Assembly: GCF_021044795.1 (NCBI RefSeq)
Contig: NZ_JAJNOP010000015.1
From: Acidaminococcus hominis
GTDB taxonomy: Bacteria; Bacillota; Negativicutes; Acidaminococcales; Acidaminococcaceae
Length of the DNA stretch: 59,938 nucleotides
Direction: 5' to 3' (one strand)
Part shown: piece after piece, positions 25,261-34,113 of the stretch
How the letters are laid out: every line of letters begins with the position of its first letter
Numbering within the stretch: position 1 is the stretch's first letter
Notes under the pieces: model-generated
Seen by the model: only the letters and a program-made list of their open reading frames with translations
Databases searched by the model: none
What the model was told of the DNA's origin: nothing
Translations under genes and position numbers: made by a program

Positions 25261-26784
25261 TTACTTCACTTCCATGGTGCCAGTTTTCAGTAGACGTTCA
25301 TGGAAGGAGAACGCTTCTTCCAGGATGTGCGGGGTCTGGCTGTTATGGCAGGCTACGCAGGCCCGTTCAAAGTAATCCTTCAGCAGGGGCTGGTATTTGG
25401 GGTTGGCAATCTTGTCGATGATGATGGGTGCTCTTTCTTTCGGGGACAGGCCGCGCAGGTCGGCAACGCCCCGTTCGGAAACGATAATGTCCACATCGTG
25501 TTCGGTGCTGTCGATATGGGAGCAGAAGGGAACCACGGAGCTGATCTTGCCGCCCTTGGCCATGCTGTTGGTAAAGAATACCGTCAGGTAGCCGTTTCTG
25601 GCAAAGTCACCGCTGCCGCCGATACCGTTCATGATGTTGGTGCCGCAGATGTGGGAGGAGTTGATGTTGCCGTAGATATCGCATTCAATGGCGGTGTTCA
25701 TAGCAATAACGCCCAAACGGCGCAACACTTCCGGGTTGTTGGAAATTTCCTGCGGACGCAGGATCAGGTGTTTCTTATATTTGTCAAAGTTCTTGTACAG
25801 TTTTTCCATATACGGAGCGGACGGGGTCAGGGAAGCGCCAGAAGCCACTCTCAGCTTGCCGGCATCAATCAGGTCGAACATCCCGTCTTGGATAACTTCC
25901 GTAAATACGGTCAGGTCCTCAAAATCGGAGTTTACCAGGCCGTTGATAACAGCATTGGCTACAGAGCCTACGCCGGATTGCAGCGGCAGCAGGTTCTTGG
26001 GCAGACGGCCGGCCTTGACTTCTGCCTTGAAGAAGTCTACCAGGTTCTGGCCCATAGCCCGGGCATCGTCGTCTACGGCAGACAATTTGCTGGGTTTATC
26101 CGGAATGTCGCAGGGAACAATGGCCGCTACCTTGTCCAGGTCGCAGGGAATGTACGGAGTACCAATCAAATCTTCCGGCTTTTCAATGGGGATGATTTTC
26201 CGGTACGGAGGATCCAGGGGAACGTAGCAGTCATGCATACCTTCCAATTCCACCGGCTGGGTCACATTGACTTCGATGATGACCTTCTTGGCGCTCTGCA
26301 CATAGCCGCAGCTGCCGCCCAGGCTGGTGGTGGGGATGATGCCGATTTTGCCCTTGCCCAGGTCTTTGATGGCGCAGGCTTCAATAATGGCCACATCGAC
26401 ATCCCGGCGTTCCGGCAGGAAGCCAAAGCGAGCCAATTGGTTGAAATGGCTGATGTGGGCATCCACGTATTTAATTTGGCCATTATTGATGGCATTCCGG
26501 CAGGTCTTGTCGGTTTGGTACGGCATACGGTTGCCTACAATACCGGCGTTGACCATTTCCGTATCGATTTCCGGACCAGCTAATACCGTCCATACGTTAA
26601 CCTTGAAGGGTTCCTTCTTGCCTCTTTCCGCCAGAGCCAAGGGCAGTGCCTTGGGATAGCCGGAGGGCGTGAAACCGCTCATGCCCAGGTTCATGCCATC
26701 TTGGATAATTTCGGCGGCTTTTTCAGCCGTGGTGATTTTGCTCAGTGCTGCTGCACAATGGACTCGATCGTTAATATTGATCAT
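25261..26784 (-). CDS. Acyl-CoA:carboxylate CoA-transferase (acetyl-CoA hydrolase/transferase family)
   Basis: 507 aa from ATG 26784, chosen for GGGAGGA 7 nt upstream. Family I CoA-transferase of the AarC/ScpC/cat1 type. The likely catalytic glutamate is Glu296 in FTEVIQDGMFD, preceded by SGVGSVANAVI and followed by IECDIYGN and GIGGSGDFARNG. Candidate substrates are succinyl-, propionyl-, acetyl- or butyryl-CoA with acetate or succinate. Lying just upstream of an MmdA-like gene favours propionyl-CoA:succinate or a similar exchange; release of butyrate or acetate is the alternative. Confidence 0.88.
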   Translation of the reverse strand: MININDRVHCAAALSKITTAEKAAEIIQDGMNLGMSGFTPSGYPKALPLALAERGKKEPFKVNVWTVLAGPEIDTEMVNAGIVGNRMPYQTDKTCRNAINNGQIKYVDAHISHFNQLARFGFLPERRDVDVAIIEACAIKDLGKGKIGIIPTTSLGGSCGYVQSAKKVIIEVNVTQPVELEGMHDCYVPLDPPYRKIIPIEKPEDLIGTPYIPCDLDKVAAIVPCDIPDKPSKLSAVDDDARAMGQNLVDFFKAEVKAGRLPKNLLPLQSGVGSVANAVINGLVNSDFEDLTVFTEVIQDGMFDLIDAGKLRVASGASLTPSAPYMEKLYKNFDKYKKHLILRPQEISNNPEVLRRLGVIAMNTAIECDIYGNINSSHICGTNIMNGIGGSGDFARNGYLTVFFTNSMAKGGKISSVVPFCSHIDSTEHDVDIIVSERGVADLRGLSPKERAPIIIDKIANPKYQPLLKDYFERACVACHNSQTPHILEEAFSFHERLLKTGTMEVK

Positions 26785-26876
26785 TTGCAATTCCTCCCGT
26801 TTTGCCTGTTGCCAGGCGCAGTGAAATTTGGTATTTCTGAAAATTGCTATATTTAAGACAGACATCCATGCCATAA

Positions 26877-26905
26877 ATAATAACAATATTTTCTGTAACT
26901 TGCAA
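26877..26905 (-). promoter_or_regulatory. Promoter of the CoA-transferase gene
   Basis: Minus-strand TTGCAA (26900-26905), 17-bp spacer, TATTAT (26877-26882). Spacing is ideal and it lies about 93 bp before the start codon. Confidence 0.65.
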
Positions 26906-26952
26906 GAACAAAGCTAGCTATAATGGGAAAAACTTTCGATAGAAAAGCTGAC

Positions 26953-28254
26953 CTATTGATTTTTCCTATCTTTCCCCCACTCTTTCCGGTACACAAAGAT
27001 GCAGTCGTCCTTCTGGGCATAGCCCCTAACCACATCTTCTGCCAGGGTATTGCAGGTAGGTGCCCCGCAGGCTCCGCAGTCGATTTGGGGAAGTTCTGCC
27101 TGAAGCTGCCGCAGCTGGGACAGCTTGTCCAGCGCCTCCCGAAAATCTTCTGCCAGGGGCGGATCCGGCCGGGGCTGGAGAGCCTTGATGTAGCCTTCCG
27201 ACAGGGGGAAATCCTCGCACACCTGGTGGCGATGCAGGGTTTCCAACCGGTCCTGGGGTTCCCGTTCCCGGCGCCGCTGGACCCGGCGATGCAGCTGGGC
27301 ATTGCCCACAAATTTATTGACGGCCACGCAGGGACCGCCTACGCAGCCCCCGGCGCAGCTATAGCAGCAGGCATAGCGTACTTCTGACAGCTTGTTCAGG
27401 CTGATCTGCTGGAGCAGCTCGTCCACTTCCTGGGGGCCCTGGGCTGCCACATAGCTGGTGGTGCCAGTGGAAAGGACTTCCCCCTCCCAGGTGCCCCAGC
27501 TGAGGCCGTAGGACGACCCCAGGGTGGCTTCCGGCCACTCGTGGCGCTTTTCCCGCAGTTCCTTTACGGCCTTGCTTAACGGTCCGTAAATGGAGGCAAT
27601 GGTAAAGGAGCCCGTAACGGCTGTGTGAAGTACGTCCACGGACTGATGGATGTTGGTACCCTTGGCCGGACAGGGAGAAATAAACCAGATGCCCACCTGC
27701 TCCGGGTCAGGGCCCAGCCGCTTGGTGGTCTCCCGGCGGGTATAGATGGCTGCCGCTTCTGCCGGAGCCAATACCGGCAGCACCTGCTTAACCAGTTCCG
27801 GGTACCGGGTCTGAATCAGCCGGAGCACCGCCGGGCAAGCCGAAGAAATTACCGGCCAGGGGCCCTGATATTGGGCCAGATACCGTTCCATTTCCCCACT
27901 GACATAATCCCCTGCCAGGGCCACGTCAAAGACCCCGTCAAAGCCAATTTCACGCAAGCCTTCCCATAAAATGGACGCCGGCAGATCCCCGGGGAACTGG
28001 GCATACAGGGAAGGGGTGGCCAGAGCCAGGTTTACCCGGTAGTCCTTTAGCCGGTCCAGCGGGTCCGCCAGGCCCTCAATGGCCCGGGGCGGGCAGCAGC
28101 GGATGCACTCCCCACAATCAATGCATTTGTCGGAAATAATCTGGGCTTTGCCCTGCCGGACCCGGATGGCCTGCACCAGGCAATTTTTGACGCAGAGCAG
28201 ACAGCCCGTGCATTTTTCCCGGTCCACCTGGACCGAACACAAATAGCTCTCCAT
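26953..28254 (-). CDS. HydS-like sensory [FeFe]-hydrogenase family protein
   Basis: 433 aa. Domains in order: two ferredoxin [4Fe-4S] motifs (Cys15, 18, 21, 25 and Cys44, 47, 50, 54), a hydrogenase H-cluster domain (about 70-320), and a C-terminal four-cysteine iron-sulfur motif CGACGAPTCNTLAEDVVRG. The H-cluster motifs are altered from catalytic enzymes: SSACPAV in place of TSCCPxW, SPCPAKG in place of MPCxxKK, and CAGGCVGGPC. The four cysteines for the cubane are kept. This pattern and the DRTGG and ATPase neighbours fit the putative H2- or redox-sensing class found in Clostridia. Its ATG overlaps the stop of the ATPase gene. Confidence 0.82.
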   Translation of the reverse strand: MESYLCSVQVDREKCTGCLLCVKNCLVQAIRVRQGKAQIISDKCIDCGECIRCCPPRAIEGLADPLDRLKDYRVNLALATPSLYAQFPGDLPASILWEGLREIGFDGVFDVALAGDYVSGEMERYLAQYQGPWPVISSACPAVLRLIQTRYPELVKQVLPVLAPAEAAAIYTRRETTKRLGPDPEQVGIWFISPCPAKGTNIHQSVDVLHTAVTGSFTIASIYGPLSKAVKELREKRHEWPEATLGSSYGLSWGTWEGEVLSTGTTSYVAAQGPQEVDELLQQISLNKLSEVRYACCYSCAGGCVGGPCVAVNKFVGNAQLHRRVQRRREREPQDRLETLHRHQVCEDFPLSEGYIKALQPRPDPPLAEDFREALDKLSQLRQLQAELPQIDCGACGAPTCNTLAEDVVRGYAQKDDCIFVYRKEWGKDRKNQ

Positions 28255-28697
28255 CAGGCCTCACCTGTCTTTCCCGCCGTTTTCCCTGGCAGGGAAAACG
28301 TCATGGTTACCTTGGTCCCCTTTCCCACTGTGGACTGGATATCCAGCTGGTCCGCCACTTTTTTCATATTGGGCAAACCCATGCCGGCCCCAAAGCCCAT
28401 GGAGCGGATTTTGGCAGAAGCGGTGGACCAGCCTTCCTGCATGGCCTGGGGAATATCCGGGATGCCGGGGCCGTCATCGCTGACCTGGACCCGGATGGCG
28501 TCCGGCTCCACCTGGAGCTTCACCTGGCCGCCGCCTCCGTGGATCAGGCAGTTCATTTCCCCTTCGTAGGCTCCAATGGCCACCCGCCGGATAAATTCCG
28601 GAGGCAGGCCCAGCTGTTTCAGCAGGTCCTTGATGGCCATGGAAGCCGCTCCGGCCCGTTCGAAATCCTCCGGCACCACCGGATAGAGCTCTTCCAT
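28254..28697 (-). CDS. Anti-sigma-factor-like ATPase (HATPase, RsbW type)
   Basis: 147 aa from ATG 28697, 1 bp after the DRTGG stop and with GGAGGA 8 nt upstream. GHKL-fold motifs are visible: N box EGEMNCLIHGGGG (about 47-59), G1 box VSDDGPGIPD, G2 box GFGAGMGLPNMKKVAD, and GTKVTMTFSL. Lacks a sensor or phosphoacceptor domain, so it resembles RsbW/SpoIIAB-like kinases. Probably signals for the hydrogenase-like sensor it overlaps. Confidence 0.85.
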   Translation of the reverse strand: MEELYPVVPEDFERAGAASMAIKDLLKQLGLPPEFIRRVAIGAYEGEMNCLIHGGGGQVKLQVEPDAIRVQVSDDGPGIPDIPQAMQEGWSTASAKIRSMGFGAGMGLPNMKKVADQLDIQSTVGKGTKVTMTFSLPGKTAGKTGEA

Positions 28698-28698
28698 G

Positions 28699-29070
28699 TT
28701 ACAGTTCCTCCGTACTGTCCTTGGGAGAGCAGCCTCTAAGGCCCAGGGTGTACAGCCGGCCGCAGGCTTCAAACATGGTGCAGCGGGTGTAGAGCACAGG
28801 GATATTCTTGGCCTTGGCTGCCAGCAGCACCTCCTGTTCCGGATGCTTATCCCGGACGAAGACAATGGCGGAAATATCGCTGATGTCCGCCGTACGCACC
28901 ACCTGGATGTTCAAAAGTCCGGTAAGCAGTACCGCCCGGTCCTTGGCGTAAGCCAGTACATCGCTCATCATATCGCTGCCGCAGGCAGAATTCACTTCCC
29001 GGTTCAGCTCCTTGGCGCCTACCACAACCTGTGCATCCAGTACTTCCATTACTTTTTTCAAAGAAACCAT
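28699..29070 (-). CDS. DRTGG-domain protein
   Basis: 123 aa from the ATG at 29070 (GGGGAGGA followed by a 6-nt gap; the ATG two codons upstream is too close to that site). Single DRTGG-like domain with D-M-M-S-D-V-L-A-Y, a ligand-binding fold also found in phosphotransacetylase N-termini and CBS-linked regulators. In Clostridia it commonly sits before an RsbW-like ATPase and a HydS-type protein, as here. Ligand unknown. Confidence 0.8.
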   Translation of the reverse strand: MVSLKKVMEVLDAQVVVGAKELNREVNSACGSDMMSDVLAYAKDRAVLLTGLLNIQVVRTADISDISAIVFVRDKHPEQEVLLAAKAKNIPVLYTRCTMFEACGRLYTLGLRGCSPKDSTEEL

Positions 29071-29382
29071 ATTCATTCCTCCCCGCACAAACTTGCTTCC
29101 CTGCGGGTGACCGCCTTTGGCAGAGGCCCCTGCAGGAGGCCGGACCCGGCTTTTCGACCAGGGCCAGCTGCTGGCCATTCATCACATTTATTTATGCTTG
29201 CTCAGTCAAAGTGACTGGAAAAACCGCCATTTTCCGCAAAGAAACTACAATCATTCTTATGTTGCAAAGGTCAATTTTCGAACTAATATAATTATACCTT
29301 ATTATAATATAATTTCGCCTCCGGAAAAAGGGGCAAAAAAAGACTGCCGGGGAAATCGGCAGTCCTAAAAAGGGGTATTTTA
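29071..29382. other. Non-coding gap with A/T-rich promoter-like region
   Basis: The right part is the terminator of the transporter gene's neighbour region (29335-29364). Positions 29275-29320 are very A/T-rich with overlapping TATAAT-like hexamers on the minus strand, but no convincing -35. If they drive the DRTGG gene the leader is about 200 nt and contains a small GGCCAG-CTGGCC hairpin near 29165-29179. No gene seen. Confidence 0.4.
29335..29364 (-). terminator. Terminator after the first transporter gene
   Basis: GACTGCCG/CGGCAGTC stem (29342-29349 with 29357-29364) followed on the minus strand by seven Ts. Confidence 0.85.
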
Positions 29383-30687
29383 TTAGCCCAAAAGCATGGC
29401 GCCAATCAGGCCGCCGATAAACAGGGTAATATCGTAGAAAATAAAGGTGGGTACGCAGGTATCCCAGATATGGTTGTGCTGCCCATCGGCGTTCAAACCG
29501 GAGGTAGGGCCCAAGGTGGAGTCAGAAGCAGGAGACCCAGCATCCCCCAAGGCCGCAGCAATCCCAATCAGCAGGATGATGGCCGGTGTACCAAAGCCCA
29601 GTTGATAGCCCAAAGGAATGTAGATGGAAGCAACTACGGGAATGGTCCCAAAAGAAGTGCCGATACCCATGGTAATCAGAAGTCCCACCGCCAGCATCAG
29701 GAAGGCACCGCTGAATTTGGTATTGATGACGGTGGTGGTGGCAGCCACCAGGGCTTCTACAGAGTGGGTTTCCCGAAGCACATTGGCGTAGCCGGCGGCA
29801 ATCAGCATAACGAAGGCAATGAAACCCATCATGGCAACACCGCCGTTAATGATTTCATCCATGTCCTTCCATTTGATGGAACCGGTAACAATCATCACCA
29901 AAAGGCCGCACATGGCGCCAATGGGCAGGGATTCGAAATACAGCTGCGCCAGGAATGCCGTTACGGCGCCGGCCAGGGCTTTCCAGCATTCGGCGTTCAT
30001 GGTTACTTCCTCAGCGTGTTCATCCATGCCGGTAATGGGCAGATCCTCGTATTCCCGGTCACCGCTGTAGAAGAAGACAGCCAGTACCAGACCCACCACC
30101 ATGGAAACCCCGCCAATCCACATAACAGAAGAAATGTCACTGATGGAAACGGTCACATTGTTGGCCACCATCTGGTCCTTGATGATGGTCATAAAGAGCA
30201 GGCCAAAACCTACCGGCAGGGATACGTAGGGGGCTTTCAGGCCAAAGGTCAGGGCGCAGGCTACAGCCCGTCTGTCCAATTTCATATGGTTCATGACCAC
30301 CAACAGGGGCGGAATCAGGATGGGTATGAAGGCAATATGCACAGGAATCAGGTTCTGGGAGAAGCAGGAAACAAAGGCAATCAAGAAAACAAAAGCGGTC
30401 TTTTTCGTTCCCACCACTTTGGTAATTTTCCGGGCAGCGATATCCGCCAGGCCGCTGCGGCCAATGGCCACTGCCAAAGAGCCCAGCAGAATGTAGCTCA
30501 GAGCCGTTTCCGAGTTGCCCCCCATGCCGGCAATCAGGGTACTGATGGTAGTCACCACATTCATGCCGCCGGTAAGCCCGGCAATGATGGCGGCCACCAG
30601 AATGGCCAGCATTACGTTAATCTTCAAGAGGCACAGGGCAGACATGACGATGACAGATACAACAATAGGATTTCCGATAATTTCCAT
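29383..30687 (-). CDS. NhaC-like amino-acid permease, copy 1 (candidate histidine transporter)
   Basis: 434 aa from ATG 30687 (AAAGGAAG upstream). Na+/H+ antiporter-superfamily fold (YuiF-type), about ten to twelve helices, with conserved GGMNVVTTISTLIAGMGGNS near residues 34-53 and GDAGSPASDSTLGPTSGLNA near 391-410. It is nearly the same protein as the gene at 39396-40700, with roughly 30 differences over 434 residues. Members of this family are often encoded with hut genes, and both copies flank hutI-hutU-hutH, so histidine or a related imidazole compound is the likely cargo. Substrate is inferred from context only. Confidence 0.8.
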   Translation of the reverse strand: MEIIGNPIVVSVIVMSALCLLKINVMLAILVAAIIAGLTGGMNVVTTISTLIAGMGGNSETALSYILLGSLAVAIGRSGLADIAARKITKVVGTKKTAFVFLIAFVSCFSQNLIPVHIAFIPILIPPLLVVMNHMKLDRRAVACALTFGLKAPYVSLPVGFGLLFMTIIKDQMVANNVTVSISDISSVMWIGGVSMVVGLVLAVFFYSGDREYEDLPITGMDEHAEEVTMNAECWKALAGAVTAFLAQLYFESLPIGAMCGLLVMIVTGSIKWKDMDEIINGGVAMMGFIAFVMLIAAGYANVLRETHSVEALVAATTTVINTKFSGAFLMLAVGLLITMGIGTSFGTIPVVASIYIPLGYQLGFGTPAIILLIGIAAALGDAGSPASDSTLGPTSGLNADGQHNHIWDTCVPTFIFYDITLFIGGLIGAMLLG

Positions 30688-30862
30688 ACCAATCGACTTC
30701 CTTTCGTTTCCGGCATGCCTAGGCAAGGCTGCTGCCCACCCCTGGAAACAGCCTGCTGCACGCAGCGGGATTTGCTTTACTGTATTAGAGTAGCAAGGAA
30801 TTATAAATATTTCAAGCTGAAAATATTTTTGCACCAGGCCAGCTTGCCGTATTTTTGGCGCA

Positions 30863-30892
30863 AAAAAATCTGCCGGCAAACTGCGCCGGCAG
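30863..30892 (-). terminator. Terminator after the BTAD regulator gene
   Basis: CTGCCGGC/GCCGGCAG stem (30870-30877 with 30885-30892) followed on the minus strand by a run of seven Ts, 7 bp past the regulator's stop codon. Confidence 0.85.
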
Positions 30893-30898
30893 AAGCTA

Positions 30899-33800
30899 TC
30901 AAAACAATTTTTCCATTTGGGCCCGTTCCCAGGTATCCCGATAGGGATCCAGTTCCTGCAAAGCCCGGGTGCCGTAGGACAGCACCGTCCCTTCGTAGTG
31001 CTGGGCAATCCGGCTATCCGGGTACTGTTTTTTCAGCAGGGCAATGGCCATATACACATAGCCTGCCTCCCGGGGATTATTCATATTCCCCAGTTTCTGG
31101 AGGGCGTCATCCAAGAAGCGGATAGCTTCCTCCTCCTTGTTTTCCCGCATGGCCAAAAGGCTGAGACCGGACTCCACAATGGGATGCCGCCAGTAGAATA
31201 CGTACCGGGGGAACAATTGGTAGGCCTGGAGAAAATATTTTTTGGCCTGGTCATAATCCCCCATATTCCAGCAGGCAACCCCTGCATTGCAGGAAAATAC
31301 CACCCAGGAACTGTAGGCTTCCTGGTCCTTGCTGTAGTCCAGGGCCTGTTTGTAATAATCCAGGGCTTCCTGGAACTTGCCCTGGCCCCGGCGGATTTCC
31401 CCCAGGTAGTTATAGGCCCCGGCAATATTCAGGGCATACCGCCGCTTCACATTTTGGGTCACCATGAAGGTGGAAATGGATTCCTTCAGCAGCCGCTCTG
31501 CCTCCTCAAAGTTCCCCTGCATAATCATATTCAGGCCCTTCAGCCGGAGCAGGATACCCATTTCCTTGTGGTAGTTGCATTCATCCGCCAGGTTCAGGGC
31601 GATTTCCAGATAGTTTTTCATTTCTTCCGTATTGCCAATCTGGATATCGTAGTAGATCATCTGCTTGTAACCCATGAGCATGTAGTCCCGGTTGTGGACC
31701 TCAGAGGCCTGCTCAATCAGGCTCAAAATGTTCCGCACGCCCTTCTCGTATTCCCCTACCCGGATATAGTGCCGGCCCATAAGGTGGAGATAGGTCATTT
31801 CCAAATCCCGGACCTCGGGAGTTTCCCCGTAGTTCCGCTTGATGGTATGCATCATCTCATCCACTTCTGACAGGAATTGGGACAAATTGGTCTCAATGTA
31901 GCAGCTCTTTTCGTCATCGGGGGTAATCTCCGTGCTGCTGAGCACCGGGAACAGTTCGTTGCTGAAGTTCAGGTAGTACATCAAAATCTTCAGCTTGTAG
32001 CGGCCCATGTTCACCAGTTCCCCGGCCTCCTGATAATGGTACTCCAAATGGTGATACAGCCGAATATCCTGGGGCGAATGGGTCAGCCGCTTTTCCCACA
32101 GGCTAGCCACATAGCCGTGAAGGATCCGCCATTTTTCTGGGGATACCTGCTGATGGATGTATTCCTTGAGCTTTTGCTGGATGATTTCGTACAGCACTTC
32201 CGGCTGCTGGGTCACCGGCCGGATCAGGTTTCGGCTCCGGAGTTCTTCCAGAATTTCCAGGGCCTGGAGGCTGTTCAGGTGCATGTATTCGGAAATCATG
32301 GCCAGCGGCGCTCCATCGTAGAACAGAGCGATAAATTCCAACACCTTCTGCTGGGTGTCCGTCAGGGAGCAGCAGCCGGTCTTAAAAATGTTGATCATAT
32401 TTTCCGTCAGATTATCCAAGCTGCCGGTATTTTTAAAGGCCGTCAGGCATTCCTTCAAAAGGAAAATATTTCCCTCCGACTCCTGCATCAAGCGATGGAC
32501 CAGTTCGTCGGTTACCGGCACCTTGAGCTCCGCCTGCTGAGCAAAAAGCCGCACCACGTCTTCTCCCACCGGTTTCAGGTCCAGAGTTCGCAGTTTCTGG
32601 TACATACTCACCGCCGCCTCAAACTGCTGGAAAGCTTTTTCCTTGGATTCCTGGGCAGTCAGGAGAAACAGCAGCCGGGGGGATTTCTTGTGAAGAATCA
32701 GGGAGCTTAACAGGGACAGACTCAGAGGGTCCATCCACTGGAGGTCCTCAAAGATAATTACCACAGTCTTATGGCTGGCCGCTGCCTCCAGGGTAGTGTA
32801 CAAAGTATGGAATACCGCATCCACCTTGAGCATATCCTTGACTTCCGCCAGCCCCGCTTCCCGGTCCCCGCCCATGTCCATCTGGGGAAATAATTCGTTC
32901 AGCCGCAGGTTTTCCAGCCGGGGCACCTGCAGCCGCTCCCGCTCCACCAGATTACCGAGCCCCTCCACAATCCCCGTCCAGGGCCGCAGCAAAATATTCT
33001 GTTCGGGCTGGTAGCAATTGGACTGGAGCACCACCACGTTGCTGGGCAGCCCTTTCACCAAGGCATCCTTCAGCAGGGTTTTGCCGCTGCCGGCGTCCCC
33101 TCGAATCAGCAGGGTTTCACTGCTGCCTCCCTGGAGAAATTCTTCCACAATCCGCCGGACCTGCTGCAATTCCTTTTCCCGGCCAGTAATCTGGGTCTGC
33201 TTGGGCAGTTCCACCTTGTAGGGCTGATTCCCCTGCTGCCGCCCCTGGCGGAGCAATTCGTCAATTTCCACCGGCACGCTGCTGCGCAGCTCCTCGTGGA
33301 ACACCTTTTTCATTTCCTCGTACAATTCCTGGGCCTGGTGCACATTGCCTTCCTGGCAGTACACCTTCAAAAGGTGCAGGTAGACCCCTTCATCGTAGGG
33401 ATCATGGGCAATCAGCAGCCGGCCGTACCGGGTGACCTGGGGAATATTCTTCACCGCCGTGGCATCCTTCAGTTTCTGGAGCAGGGCTTCCATATACAGA
33501 TTTTCCAGCCGGTCCCGCTGGGTCAGATACCAGTTTTCGTACTCCTCCGCTTCCTTGACGAAAAACCCCTGAAGGAATTCTCCCTGGTACAGTTCCAGCT
33601 GACCCCGGGGGTCCTTCTCAAACTGGTTGGCATCCACGGTCACCGCAATGGCCGGATTCACCTTAATTACCGCTTTCCGGGGCGAGATGAACACATCCTG
33701 TCCCAGAACCTTCTTGGTTTCGTAAATGGCGTTGCGGAGATTCTTCCGGGCCACTGTATCGGGCTTATCCGCCCACAGGATCCCGCTAAGCTCGTCCCGC

Positions 33801-33928
33801 AGCACAGTTCCTTTCACCAGCATATAATACACCAAGGCGTTCACCTTGTTGTAGGGAAAGAACATTTCCTTCCCGTCCTTATAGATTACAGGAACGCCCA
33901 AAAAACGCGCTTCAATCCGTTCTGTCAT
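30899..33928 (-). CDS. Large BTAD/AAA/TPR transcriptional regulator
   Basis: 1009 aa from ATG 33928 (GAGGTG 7 nt upstream). Domains in order: OmpR-like winged helix (about 1-95; FPYNKVNALVYYMLVKG and L-R-N-A-I-Y-E-T-K-K), bacterial transcriptional activation domain (about 98-245), AAA-type NTPase (about 265-480) with Walker A RGDAGSGKT and Walker B VVIIFEDLQWMD, then a long helical TPR region to the C-terminus. It belongs to the SARP/AfsR-like or MalT-like STAND regulators, which are switched on by an unknown ligand and ATP. Standing between a candidate histidine permease and hutI it is the only regulator seen in the histidine region and so a candidate hut activator. Confidence 0.85.
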   Translation of the reverse strand: MTERIEARFLGVPVIYKDGKEMFFPYNKVNALVYYMLVKGTVLRDELSGILWADKPDTVARKNLRNAIYETKKVLGQDVFISPRKAVIKVNPAIAVTVDANQFEKDPRGQLELYQGEFLQGFFVKEAEEYENWYLTQRDRLENLYMEALLQKLKDATAVKNIPQVTRYGRLLIAHDPYDEGVYLHLLKVYCQEGNVHQAQELYEEMKKVFHEELRSSVPVEIDELLRQGRQQGNQPYKVELPKQTQITGREKELQQVRRIVEEFLQGGSSETLLIRGDAGSGKTLLKDALVKGLPSNVVVLQSNCYQPEQNILLRPWTGIVEGLGNLVERERLQVPRLENLRLNELFPQMDMGGDREAGLAEVKDMLKVDAVFHTLYTTLEAAASHKTVVIIFEDLQWMDPLSLSLLSSLILHKKSPRLLFLLTAQESKEKAFQQFEAAVSMYQKLRTLDLKPVGEDVVRLFAQQAELKVPVTDELVHRLMQESEGNIFLLKECLTAFKNTGSLDNLTENMINIFKTGCCSLTDTQQKVLEFIALFYDGAPLAMISEYMHLNSLQALEILEELRSRNLIRPVTQQPEVLYEIIQQKLKEYIHQQVSPEKWRILHGYVASLWEKRLTHSPQDIRLYHHLEYHYQEAGELVNMGRYKLKILMYYLNFSNELFPVLSSTEITPDDEKSCYIETNLSQFLSEVDEMMHTIKRNYGETPEVRDLEMTYLHLMGRHYIRVGEYEKGVRNILSLIEQASEVHNRDYMLMGYKQMIYYDIQIGNTEEMKNYLEIALNLADECNYHKEMGILLRLKGLNMIMQGNFEEAERLLKESISTFMVTQNVKRRYALNIAGAYNYLGEIRRGQGKFQEALDYYKQALDYSKDQEAYSSWVVFSCNAGVACWNMGDYDQAKKYFLQAYQLFPRYVFYWRHPIVESGLSLLAMRENKEEEAIRFLDDALQKLGNMNNPREAGYVYMAIALLKKQYPDSRIAQHYEGTVLSYGTRALQELDPYRDTWERAQMEKLF

Positions 33929-34010
33929 TGTTCTGCACCTCAACAAACCCTGATATTTTGACTCCGTTTGTCCTAATTTGGGGAACACTTCAAAACCATA
34001 ACCAGTTCTT

Positions 34011-34039
34011 ATTATAATATAAATTCTGCTTGTACACAA
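34011..34039 (-). promoter_or_regulatory. Promoter of the BTAD regulator
   Basis: Minus-strand TTGTGT (34034-34039), 17-bp spacer, TATAAT (34011-34016), about 85 bp before the start codon. It begins directly at the end of the hutI terminator. Confidence 0.65.
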
Positions 34040-34085
34040 AAAAGAAGAAGGAATTATGTCATTTTTTACATAATTCCTTCTTCTG
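34040..34085 (-). terminator. Terminator after hutI
   Basis: Long stem (about 34044-34059 with 34068-34083) followed on the minus strand by six Ts. It separates hutI from the regulator gene. Confidence 0.9.
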
Positions 34086-34113
34086 GAGTCAAAAAGTGGA
34101 GCTGCAATTTCTC

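Noticed and set aside
26785..26886. Upstream extension of the CoA-transferase
   Set aside because: The extension has no ribosome binding site and contains the predicted promoter's downstream region; ATG 26784 has GGGAGGA.
30688..31008. 107-residue N-terminal extension of transporter copy 1
   Set aside because: It reads through the terminator of the regulator gene, and copy 2 shows that the protein starts at the ATG giving 434 aa.
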